DNA from: an uncultured Collinsella sp. | GTDB lineage: Bacteria > Actinomycetota > Coriobacteriia > Coriobacteriales > Coriobacteriaceae | Assembly: GCA_902475445.1 (NCBI GenBank) | Contig: CABRZN010000047.1 | Location: 1 to 13,562 of the forward strand | Direction: 5' to 3' | Length of the DNA: 13,562 nucleotides | Shown here: one piece after another, positions 4,934-11,494 of the stretch | Position numbering within the stretch: position 1 is the first letter of the stretch | How the letters are laid out: every line of letters starts with the position of its first letter | Made by a program: the position numbers and the translations under genes | The notes under the pieces: generated by a model | Seen by the model: only the letters and a program-made list of their open reading frames with translations | The model's database searches: none | What the model was told of the DNA's origin: nothing

Positions 4934-7507
4934 CTAGAACGTCTGCTCGTAGTCGCTGTGTTTTTTGGCCGAACGCACCAGGAACTCCTGGTTGGTGTTG
5001 GTGCCCTTAAGACCCTTGATAAACGATGCGGCCGCGCGCTCGGTGTTGTTCATGCCGGCAAGAATGCGACGCAGACCAAAGACAAACGGACGCATCTGCT
5101 CGTCGACCAACAGGTCCTCGTTACGCGTACCGGAGGCAACGGGGTCGATAGCCGGGAAGATGCGGCGGTCGGCCAGGTCGCGGTCGAGCTTAAGCTCCAT
5201 GTTGCCGGTGCCCTTGAACTCCTCAAAGATGACCTCGTCCATCTTGGAACCGGTGTCGATGAGGGCAGAGGCCAGGATGGTGAGCGAGCCGCCGTTCTCG
5301 ATATTGCGGGCTGCACCCAGGAAGCGCTTGGGCGGATACAGTGCCGCCGAATCGACGCCGCCCGAAAGGATGCGGCCTGAGGCGGGCGCCGCCAAGTTGT
5401 AGGCGCGGGCGAGGCGCGTGATGGAGTCGAGCACCACCACGACGTCGCCACCCAGCTCTACGATGCGCTTGGCGCGCTCGATGACGAGCTCTGCCACGCG
5501 AGTGTGGTTGTCGGCAGGCATATCGAAGGTCGACGCTACAACCTCACCCTTGATGGAACGCTGCATATCGGTGACCTCTTCGGGGCGCTCGTCGACGAGC
5601 AGGCAGATGAGGTGCACCTCGGGGTTGTTAATCGAGATGGACTGGCAGATCTTCTTGAGGATCGTGGTCTTGCCGGCCTTGGGCGGGGACACGATCAGGC
5701 CGCGCTGGCCCTTGCCGATCGGCGACACGATGTCGATGGCGCGACCGGTGATGGAATCCTTGCCGTGCTCCATGCGCAGCGGCTCATTGGGATAGACCGG
5801 GGTGAGGTCGCCGAACTTGGGGCGGTTGCGAATCTGCTCGGGGTCCAGACCGTTGACGGTCGTGATTTTGGCGAGGCCGGCGCGCTTGTCGCCGCCGCGC
5901 GAAGGACGCAGCGAGCCCTCGATGACGTCGCCCGTGCGCAGGCGCGCGGAGCGGATGAGGTAGGCGGGCACGAAGGCGTCGTCGTTGGACTTCATGTAGC
6001 CATGGGCGTGGATGATGCCGGAGCTGTCCGGGCGAATCTGCAGAATGCCCTTGATGTCGCGGAAGCCCTCGGCCTTCGCGGCAGTGGTGTAGATCTCCTC
6101 GACGAGCTCGGCTTTCTTCTTGCCGGTCGTCTCGATCTCGAACTCCTTGGCCTTCTCGCGAAGTTCGGCGACCTTCATGGCAGCGAGCTCCTCGCGCGAA
6201 AGCGTGGGCTCGGTGGGAGCGGCATTACGCTCCTTGTTGCGTTGCTTGCGATCGCGCTGGCGGTTGCGACGGTCGTTGTTGCGCTCGTCCTTGCGCTCGT
6301 TGCGCTCCTCGTTGCGCTTGTGCTGGCGACGGTTGGGGCGAGCGCCGTCTTCGCCCTCGGCGGGGGCGGCACCATCGGTTGCGGCGGTGTCAACATTGGC
6401 CGCAGCGGTGTCATTGGTCTCGGCGCCAGAATTAACCTGCGCTTCGACATCAGCCTGCTGCTCGGCGGCCTTGGCCTTAACGGACTTCTTGCGACCGCGC
6501 TTGGGCTTCTCGGATGCAAGCTGTTCGACGTCCTGAGGCTCGACGGCATCAGTCGATGCATCGGCGGTCATCTCGGCGGAATCCTCGGACGCACCCTTCT
6601 TGGTGGCCTTAGCCTTGGACGTGCGCTTAACAGCAGTGCGACGGCTGCGACCGGGACGGACGTCGGCGGGCTCGGCATCGGCAGAAACGGCCTCGGAAGT
6701 CGTAGCATCCTGGACGGGTGCATCGGCAGCAGTTGAGGACTTGGCGGTCGCTGCAGCATCCCGAGCGGCGGCGGCTGCGGCTGCGGCCTTCTCGGCCTCG
6801 ACAAAGGCCTTGGGCTTGCGACCGCGACGGTGCGGGCGCAAAGTCGGATCGACAACGGGAACTTCGTTGGCCTCGACAGGCGCAGCGGGCTCAACAGGCA
6901 ATGTGCCCTCCCCTGCCGCGGAACGGACCGAAGCCTCAGTGAGCTCGGGGGCTACCTGTTCCGCAACCTGCTCGGCCTTAGCAGCCGTGCGGCGGCGTGT
7001 GCGCGGTGCCGGCTTCTCGGTCGGCAGGTCGGCGGCAGGGGTCTCGATGGCGGCAGGCGTCTCGGGCACAGACGGAGCTGCAAGCTCGGTCAGAGCCGCA
7101 GCCTCGCGCTCGGCAGCACGACGGCGGGCGCGCACCACCTGAGCCTCGCTAATCTGCGCCAACGCACGTGCCTGCGCGACCTCATCGGAAATCGGCGCCG
7201 AGGAGTCAGCCGCAACGGTGCGCTTGGCGCGCGTCGTGCGCGTGGTACGGCGCTTGGGCTTGGTGACCTCCTCGCCGTCAGCGGCAGGCTTGGTCGTGCG
7301 GCGCGTACGCTTGGGCTTTGCCGGAGCAGCCTCCTCACCAGTTGCAGGCACGGCCTTCTCAGCCGCTGCAGGCGTAGGCGTCGAAGCAGCCTTAGGCGTC
7401 TCAGGAGCCGAGGCTTGCGCGGGCGCCGCAACCTGGTCCGACGCAACCGGTGCAGCGGGAGCAGCTTGCGTCGTCGTTATTTCGTTTTCTTGCTGTTGAT
7501 CAGACAC
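4934..7507 (-). CDS. rho: Transcription termination factor Rho with very long N-terminal extension
   Basis: 857 residues, against about 420 in E. coli. Rho is the hexameric RNA-dependent ATPase helicase that ends transcription of untranslated RNA. Residues 1-436 are disordered, Ala/Pro/Glu-rich, with repeated basic patches at about 64-71, 83-96, 168-173, 225-233, 284-304 and 334-345, and a dense Arg/Lys/Asn block at 390-428. The core follows: Rho N-terminal helical domain 437-475, OB-fold RNA-binding domain about 483-555, then the RecA-type ATPase. The ATPase shows Walker A SPPKAGKT (607-614), DERPEEVTDMQ with catalytic Glu640, Walker B VVVLDS (Asp694), Q-loop GGVDSAALYPPKRF and R-loop EEFKGTGNMEL. 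The OB-fold lacks the usual aromatic RNA contacts (see findings). Start is a GTG with a weak ribosome site; no ATG lies nearby in frame. It is a single-gene unit with its own terminator and a leader of about 140 nt. Confidence 0.97.
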   Translation of the reverse strand: MSDQQQENEITTTQAAPAAPVASDQVAAPAQASAPETPKAASTPTPAAAEKAVPATGEEAAPAKPKRTRRTTKPAADGEEVTKPKRRTTRTTRAKRTVAADSSAPISDEVAQARALAQISEAQVVRARRRAAEREAAALTELAAPSVPETPAAIETPAADLPTEKPAPRTRRRTAAKAEQVAEQVAPELTEASVRSAAGEGTLPVEPAAPVEANEVPVVDPTLRPHRRGRKPKAFVEAEKAAAAAAAARDAAATAKSSTAADAPVQDATTSEAVSADAEPADVRPGRSRRTAVKRTSKAKATKKGASEDSAEMTADASTDAVEPQDVEQLASEKPKRGRKKSVKAKAAEQQADVEAQVNSGAETNDTAAANVDTAATDGAAPAEGEDGARPNRRQHKRNEERNERKDERNNDRRNRQRDRKQRNKERNAAPTEPTLSREELAAMKVAELREKAKEFEIETTGKKKAELVEEIYTTAAKAEGFRDIKGILQIRPDSSGIIHAHGYMKSNDDAFVPAYLIRSARLRTGDVIEGSLRPSRGGDKRAGLAKITTVNGLDPEQIRNRPKFGDLTPVYPNEPLRMEHGKDSITGRAIDIVSPIGKGQRGLIVSPPKAGKTTILKKICQSISINNPEVHLICLLVDERPEEVTDMQRSIKGEVVASTFDMPADNHTRVAELVIERAKRIVELGGDVVVVLDSITRLARAYNLAAPASGRILSGGVDSAALYPPKRFLGAARNIENGGSLTILASALIDTGSKMDEVIFEEFKGTGNMELKLDRDLADRRIFPAIDPVASGTRNEDLLVDEQMRPFVFGLRRILAGMNNTERAAASFIKGLKGTNTNQEFLVRSAKKHSDYEQTF

Positions 7508-7650
7508 AGTGTTTGCTCAACTTTCTTTTCAAGCCCTGTGATCACATGCTCCCTGCATAAACCTTCAGGGCGGCTAAACAGTCTAGTTCCGTTCAAAACG
7601 ACGGACATCATTGATCTGTATCGAGATGATTGCGTCAACTACGCAGCGTA

Positions 7651-7678
7651 AGTGTAACACAACCGCCGCCACCTGCAA
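7651..7678 (-). promoter_or_regulatory. Possible rho promoter
   Basis: On the minus strand a -35 element TTGCAG (7673-7678) and a -10 element TACACT (7651-7656) are 16 bp apart. The start would be near 7644, giving a leader of about 137 nt. The match is moderate (three and four of six bases). Confidence 0.38.
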
Positions 7679-7760
7679 CTTAGTCATCGGGGACGTTCAT
7701 AAACGACTAGTCAAAAGGGGCACTCTTTGGTTTACCACCCACAAATCAGACTGCCTCCGC

Positions 7761-7914
7761 CAAAACTATGGCGGTTTACTACGACGAATCGCTCAACCGC
7801 GACCACTCCGAAACATGTTGAACTAAAACCGCAGGTAGATGCCTTGTGCTTTTTTGCGAAAAGCCGGCGTGGTTGGAAATTCTCAATTCATCGTAGTAAA
7901 CCGGCATAGTTTCG
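7761..7914. repeat. 154-bp element with imperfect 30-bp terminal inverted repeats
   Basis: Bases 7761-7790 and the reverse complement of 7885-7914 agree at 26 of 30 positions, including an uninterrupted core GGTTTACTACGA. The arms are separated by 94 nt with no coding capacity. The left arm also overlaps a small hairpin CCGCCA/TGGCGG at 7757-7774. The form suits a non-autonomous miniature inverted-repeat element or a dispersed intergenic palindrome; no clear target-site duplication flanks it. In RNA the arms could form one long helix. Confidence 0.6.
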
Positions 7915-7956
7915 TATTTCCAGCAGGTCCAAATTCGTCAATACGTCGGCATTTGC

Positions 7957-7990
7957 GAAAAAAGCCCGACCTCCGTGGGAGATCGGGCTT
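7957..7990 (-). terminator. Intrinsic terminator of argS
   Basis: On the minus strand a 13-bp stem with one U-G pair (7962-7974 with 7978-7990, AAGCCCGATCTCC) and a 3-nt loop is followed by six Ts. It lies about 46 nt after the argS stop codon. Confidence 0.92.
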
Positions 7991-8036
7991 ATAGGGCTCA
8001 GTTAAACCAAACCTACACGGTCAAATGACCCGCAGA

Positions 8037-9890
8037 TTACATCTGCTCGGGCGCGGAAACGCCAACGAGGGTGAGCACCAGGGCGAGCGTCACGCGGACG
8101 GCATCGCAAGCGGCCAGACGGGCACGCGAAAGCTCGGGGTCGACGGGACGGCCCTCGCTCGGCAGCACCTGGCAGGCAGCGTAGAAGCTGTGGAAGTCAC
8201 CGGCGAGTTCCTCGGCAAAGTGGGTCAGACGGAACGGGGCGCGATCGCGAGCACAGCTGGCGATCAGGTCGGTGAGCTCGTTGAGCTTGCGCGAAAGGGC
8301 GAGCTCGGTCGGGTCGGTTAGCAGCGAGTAATCGACGTTCTCACCGATGGCCTTGGCGGCGACGGCCTTCATGCCCATCTCGTCAGCCTGCTCGGGCGTA
8401 ACGTCAGCGGCACGGCGCAGGATGGAGCACACGCGGGCGTGAGCATACTGCACGTAATAGACCGGGTTGGAGTTGTCGCGCTTCTTAACGGCCTCGATGT
8501 CGAAGTCGACCATCTGGTTGGAGCTCTTGGAGATGAGCGTGTAGCGAGCGGCATCGGAGCCGACCTCGTCGACGAGCTCCTGCAGGGTCACCATGGTGCC
8601 CTTGCGCTTGGACATACGGACGGGCTTGCCGTTACGCAGCAGGTTGACGAGCTGGCCCAGTAGAACCTCGAACTTGCCGGGGTAACCCAGAGCGTCGCAG
8701 ACGCAGCGGACGCGCTCGATGTAACCGTGGTGGTCGGCGCCCCAGATGTCGATGACGTGATCGACGCGCTGGAACTTATCCCAGTGATAGGCGACGTCGG
8801 AGGCGAAGTAGGTGTACTCGCCGTCGGACTTGATCAGGACGCGGTCCTTGTCGTCGCCCAGATCGGTGGAGCGGAACCACAGGGCGCCGTCTTTGGTGTA
8901 GAGGTAGCCCATCTTGTCGAGCTTCTCAAAGGCGCGGTCGACGGCGGAGGTGCCGGCGGTCTCGCCCTCGGTGTCCTTCACGTACAGCGAGCGCTCGGAG
9001 TACCAACGATCGAAGTCGCAGTTGACGGCGTGGCAGAGGTCGCGCATGTTATCGACCATCTTTACATAGCCGCGCTCGCGGAAGCTCTCCATGCGCTCCT
9101 GAGGATCGGCGTTGACCCACTTATCGCCGTCGGTGCGCCAGAACTCGGCGGCCTCGTCGATGATGTAGTCGCCGCCGTAGGAGTCCTTGCCCAGAGTCTC
9201 GGCAAAGTTGTCCTGATACGGATGGGTCTCGGGATGCTCGTCGTTCTCGTCGGCAACAAAGGCGTCGCGGTCGGCGATCAGCAGCTTGTGAGCCTCGTCG
9301 ATATCAACGCCCTGCTTGGCGATGATGTCGGCAAGCTGCATATAGCGCGTGCTGATGGAGTTGCCGAAGGTGTTCATCTGAGAGCCGTGGTCATTGATGT
9401 AGAACTCACGCTGGATGTCGTAACCGGCGTGGTCCATGACGCGGCAAAGGGAGTCGCCCAGAGCGGCCCAGCGGCCGTGACCAATGTGCATGGGGCCGAC
9501 GGGGTTGGCGGAAACGAATTCGACCTGGGTCTTCAGGCCACCACCGACGTTGGACTTAGCGAAGTCCATGCCCTTCTCGCGAGCCTCGCCAAAGATGGCA
9601 TTCTTGACGGCAACGGAGAGGTAGAAGTTGATGAAACCGGGGCCTGCGATCTCAACCTTCTCGATCGCGGGATCCTCGGGCATATGGGCAACGATGGCCT
9701 CGGCGATCTTGCGCGGGGCGCAGTGGGCCAGCTTGGCGGACTTCAGGGCCATGGTAGAGGTCCACTCGCCATGAGAAGTGTCAGCCGGTCGCTCGATAGC
9801 GCAATCGTCAAGTTCAAATGCGGAAAGGTCGCCGGCCTCCTGGGCCGCAGCAAGCGCAGCGCGTACCAGCTCTTCAATCTTCTCGGGCAT
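8037..9890 (-). CDS. argS: Arginyl-tRNA synthetase
   Basis: A 617-residue cytosolic class I synthetase that charges tRNA-Arg with arginine using ATP. The N-terminal arginyl-tRNA synthetase-specific domain (about 1-110) ends before the catalytic Rossmann core, whose start is FVSANPVGPMHIGHGR with HIGH at 135-138. The second signature is the MSKRKG loop (426-431), and the C-terminal DALR anticodon-binding helices run from about 480 to the end, closing with the typical ...LGVSAPEQM. Length is slightly above the usual 550-590. The start ATG at 9890 is chosen because of a perfect AAGGAGG just upstream; an in-frame extension of 43 codons to 10019 has no ribosome site and no family similarity. No T-box leader is visible, and the promoter was not resolved. 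It has its own terminator. Confidence 0.98.
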   Translation of the reverse strand: MPEKIEELVRAALAAAQEAGDLSAFELDDCAIERPADTSHGEWTSTMALKSAKLAHCAPRKIAEAIVAHMPEDPAIEKVEIAGPGFINFYLSVAVKNAIFGEAREKGMDFAKSNVGGGLKTQVEFVSANPVGPMHIGHGRWAALGDSLCRVMDHAGYDIQREFYINDHGSQMNTFGNSISTRYMQLADIIAKQGVDIDEAHKLLIADRDAFVADENDEHPETHPYQDNFAETLGKDSYGGDYIIDEAAEFWRTDGDKWVNADPQERMESFRERGYVKMVDNMRDLCHAVNCDFDRWYSERSLYVKDTEGETAGTSAVDRAFEKLDKMGYLYTKDGALWFRSTDLGDDKDRVLIKSDGEYTYFASDVAYHWDKFQRVDHVIDIWGADHHGYIERVRCVCDALGYPGKFEVLLGQLVNLLRNGKPVRMSKRKGTMVTLQELVDEVGSDAARYTLISKSSNQMVDFDIEAVKKRDNSNPVYYVQYAHARVCSILRRAADVTPEQADEMGMKAVAAKAIGENVDYSLLTDPTELALSRKLNELTDLIASCARDRAPFRLTHFAEELAGDFHSFYAACQVLPSEGRPVDPELSRARLAACDAVRVTLALVLTLVGVSAPEQM

Positions 9891-9894
9891 AGAT

Positions 9895-9901
9895 CCTCCT
9901 T
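9895..9901 (-). promoter_or_regulatory. Ribosome binding site fixing the argS start
   Basis: On the minus strand a full consensus AAGGAGG lies 4 nt before ATG 9890, which decides against the longer in-frame start at 10019. Confidence 0.9.
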
Positions 9902-10192
9902 GTGTTAAAGCCCCCGAGCTCTTGGTCACTCGTAGGGCAAAAGCCAGAGTTTGTAGCACTCTATCACAAGCGACGGGCACTGTCGCAGGGTAAAGCCAAT
10001 CGAAATTGCATATGCACAAAATTGACTACAGCTTGCATGGACTCACTCAAAGATGCCGGTCTGCCTGCAGATTATGCACGCGTTGAAAATGCATAAAGGT
10101 GTGAATGAGCTGTGTCTTTTATCGAATACTCTTACCTATCAGAGTTGTGTGCTTTTCCTGCATAAAGTGAGGATTTGCGCACGTCAGCGTGT

Positions 10193-10198
10193 TATTCT
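10193..10198 (+). promoter_or_regulatory. Possible -10 element of the CarD-like gene
   Basis: TATTCT lies about 35 nt before the start codon, a fitting distance, and matches four of six consensus bases. No good -35 is seen at standard spacing. Confidence 0.3.
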
Positions 10199-10232
10199 AG
10201 ACATACGTAAATTCGTATAAGTTGGAGGTAGC

Positions 10233-10718
10233 ATGTTCTCAATCGGTCAACACGTCATTCATCCGGGTCAGGGAGTCTGCACCGTCGTCGGTTTTAGGGA
10301 CGACACACCGCAGCCCATGCTGTTGCTCGAGACCAAGCAGGGGCATGCGCAGACGATTCTTATGTACCCCGTGGCGCAGGCCGACCGTTTGCACGCTGCC
10401 ATCTCGCAGCAAGATGCCGAGCACCTGCTGAGCCACTACGACGAGCTGGAGTGCGACACCTTTACCGAGCGCAACAGCTCGCTTGAGGAGACGCACTTTA
10501 AGCAGCAGCTCAAGCTGGGCGCGCCCGAGACGGTCCGCGTGGCAAAGACCATGATGCACCGCATTCGTCAGGCCGAGGAAGCAGATAAAAAGCCCAGCTC
10601 TTACTATATGCGTGTACTCAAGGAAGCCAAGCGCCGCTCCATCGAGGAGTTCGCCGTGGCATTGGGCGTCACCGAGGAGGCCGCCGAAGCCCGCCTAGCC
10701 CAAGCCGCCCTCAACTAA
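10233..10718 (+). CDS. CarD/CdnL-family RNA polymerase-binding transcription factor
   Basis: A 161-residue protein, about the usual length for CdnL-type CarD proteins. The N-terminal RNA polymerase interaction domain (about 1-60, Tudor-like, shared with the repair factor Mfd) begins FSIGQHVIHPGQGVCTVVGF, the family signature. The remainder is the helical C-terminal domain that in Mycobacterium tuberculosis CarD contacts the upstream edge of the transcription bubble. Family members bind the polymerase beta subunit and stabilise open complexes at many promoters, including rRNA promoters. Oddly, the protein has no tryptophan at all; the residue aligning by eye with the DNA-wedging Trp of mycobacterial CarD is Ser82, and the nearby Arg residues are also replaced. 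GGAGG lies 4 nt before the ATG. It is divergent from argS, with its own terminator. Confidence 0.88.
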   Translation: MFSIGQHVIHPGQGVCTVVGFRDDTPQPMLLLETKQGHAQTILMYPVAQADRLHAAISQQDAEHLLSHYDELECDTFTERNSSLEETHFKQQLKLGAPETVRVAKTMMHRIRQAEEADKKPSSYYMRVLKEAKRRSIEEFAVALGVTEEAAEARLAQAALN

Positions 10719-10730
10719 CCCATCCGCGCC

Positions 10731-10774
10731 AAAAACCACCACACAGGGGACAGGCACCTTTGTGGTGGTTTTTT
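10731..10774 (+). terminator. Terminator after the CarD-like gene
   Basis: A perfect 13-bp stem (10731-10743 with 10761-10773, AAAAACCACCACA and complement) with a 17-nt loop ends in a run of six Ts, 12 nt after the stop codon. Its loop and right arm are the first copy of a 29-nt repeat found again after the next gene. Confidence 0.88.
10745..10773 (+). repeat. 29-nt direct repeat, copy 1 (inside terminator)
   Basis: Identical over 29 nt to 11453-11481. It begins AGGGGACAGGCACC and ends in the T-tract. The two copies bracket the HD-domain gene, 708 bp apart. Confidence 0.9.
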
Positions 10775-10792
10775 CGTTCTAGTCGTTCTAGT
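10775..10792 (+). repeat. Tandem 9-bp repeat upstream of the HD-domain gene
   Basis: CGTTCTAGT occurs twice head to tail directly after the preceding terminator and 43 nt before the HD gene start. It may be part of that gene's promoter or operator; no convincing -35/-10 pair is seen. Confidence 0.6.
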
Positions 10793-10835
10793 AGTATTCA
10801 TTCTTAGCGATACCTGCGAGCACAAGGAGTCTTTT

Positions 10836-11435
10836 ATGGCAGAGCCACTTTCCGCCGGAATCACCCGCGACCGTGCGTTCGAATTGCTCAACGAGCACAA
10901 TAAGGACCCGTTCCACATCACCCACGGCGAAACGGTCGAGGGCACCATGCGCTACTTTGCGCGCGAGTTCGACCCCGAGAACGAGGAGTTTTGGGGCATC
11001 GTCGGTCTGCTGCACGACCTAGATTGGGAGGAGCATGAGGACGACCCCATGAACCACACCATCTATGCTGCCGAGATTCTTGAGGGCGAAGGTGCGTCTC
11101 CCGAGCTCATTCGCGCCATCCAGACGCACACGTCGGACTTCAACACCTCGCTGCCCAAACCCGAGCTGCAGATGGAAAAGATCCTGTTTGCCTGCGATGA
11201 GCTCACCGGCCTGATCGGCGCTGCAGTCATCATGCGCCCGAGCAAGAGCGTTATGGACTTTACGACCAAGTCGCTCAAGAAGAAGTTCAAGGACAAGCGC
11301 TTTGCCGCCGGCTGCTCGCGCGACGTGATTTCGCAGGGCGCCGAGATGTTGGGCTGGGAGCTCCCCGAGCTCTTTGACCGCACCATAGCGGCCATGCAGT
11401 CCTTCGCCCCCGACCGCGACACCTTTCAGGCTTAA
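10836..11435 (+). CDS. HD-domain metal-dependent hydrolase, substrate unknown
   Basis: A 199-residue soluble protein with an HD phosphohydrolase fold. Candidate metal ligands in order: His30 (in HITHGETVEG), the His60-Asp61 pair (GLLHDLDWEE), His74 (MNHTIYAAEIL), His98 (IQTHTS) and Asp121 (CDELTG). The additional histidines between HD and the final Asp suggest a two-metal site like that of the YedJ/HD-GYP branches rather than a single-metal nucleotidase; this is inferred from spacing only. HD proteins hydrolyse phosphomono- or diesters, often nucleotides, but the substrate cannot be read here. A good AAGGAG lies 6 nt before the ATG. The gene stands alone, bracketed by two copies of a terminator-linked 29-nt repeat, which could reflect insertion or shared terminator spread. 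Confidence 0.88.
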   Translation: MAEPLSAGITRDRAFELLNEHNKDPFHITHGETVEGTMRYFAREFDPENEEFWGIVGLLHDLDWEEHEDDPMNHTIYAAEILEGEGASPELIRAIQTHTSDFNTSLPKPELQMEKILFACDELTGLIGAAVIMRPSKSVMDFTTKSLKKKFKDKRFAAGCSRDVISQGAEMLGWELPELFDRTIAAMQSFAPDRDTFQA

Positions 11436-11439
11436 TTCC

Positions 11440-11481
11440 AAAACCATCACAAAGGGGACAGGCACCTTTGTGGTGGTTTTT
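11440..11481. terminator. Terminator between convergent HD-domain and proA genes
   Basis: A 16-bp stem with one T-G pair (11440-11455 with 11465-11480) and a 9-nt loop ends in TTTTT on the plus strand and in TTTT on the minus strand. It lies 4 nt after the HD-gene stop and 13 nt from the proA stop, so it can serve both genes. Confidence 0.88.
11453..11481 (+). repeat. 29-nt direct repeat, copy 2 (inside terminator)
   Basis: Exact second copy of 10745-10773. Outside the shared 29 nt the left arms differ (ACCATCACAA here against ACCACCACAC), so the shared segment, not the whole hairpin, is what is conserved. Confidence 0.9.
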
Positions 11482-11494
11482 ATTTGCGCGGGCG

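Larger units (their letters stand above)
7508..8036. other. 529-nt gap between argS and rho: terminator, inverted-repeat element, rho leader
   Basis: No convincing gene: open frames here are short, lack ribosome sites and resemble nothing known to me. From right to left it holds the argS terminator (7957-7990), a 154-bp element bounded by imperfect inverted repeats (7761-7914), a probable rho promoter (7651-7678) and a leader of about 140 nt. The leader contains a perfect 10-bp palindrome TGTGATCACA at 7537-7546. The base composition is visibly more A/T-rich than the flanking genes. Confidence 0.6.
9891..10232. other. 342-nt divergent regulatory region between argS and the CarD-like gene
   Basis: No supported gene. 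It must hold the promoters of argS (minus) and the CarD-like gene (plus). The motif TGCATAA occurs at 10090-10096 and 10159-10165 and inverted at 10072-10078, and a 10-bp palindrome TGCATATGCA lies at 10007-10016. A 5-bp dyad ATACG/CGTAT sits at 10203-10218, just before the CarD-like ribosome site. I could not find a convincing argS promoter. Confidence 0.5.

Noticed and set aside
5504..6736. 410-codon plus-strand open frame antisense to rho
   Set aside because: The opposite strand is unmistakably Rho; the plus-strand product is a low-complexity Leu/Gly/Val sequence produced by the reverse complement of Ala/Glu/Lys-rich coding.
7537..7546. TGTGATCACA as a CRP/FNR-type operator
   Set aside because: The half-sites are contiguous; CRP-type sites need about 6 bp between TGTGA and TCACA, so only a generic palindrome is claimed.
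7611..7909. Small plus-strand open frames of 60-71 codons in the argS-rho gap
   Set aside because: No Shine-Dalgarno sequence, no similarity I can recognise, and they run through the inverted-repeat element.
9891..10019. 43-residue N-terminal extension of argS
   Set aside because: The shorter start has a perfect AAGGAGG at correct spacing and begins where arginyl-tRNA synthetases normally begin.
10037..10096. 19-codon open frame (MDSLKDAGLPADYARVENA) upstream of the CarD-like gene, considered as a leader peptide
   Set aside because: No ribosome binding site and 136 nt from the next gene; no terminator or attenuator hairpin follows it, so leader-peptide control is not supported.
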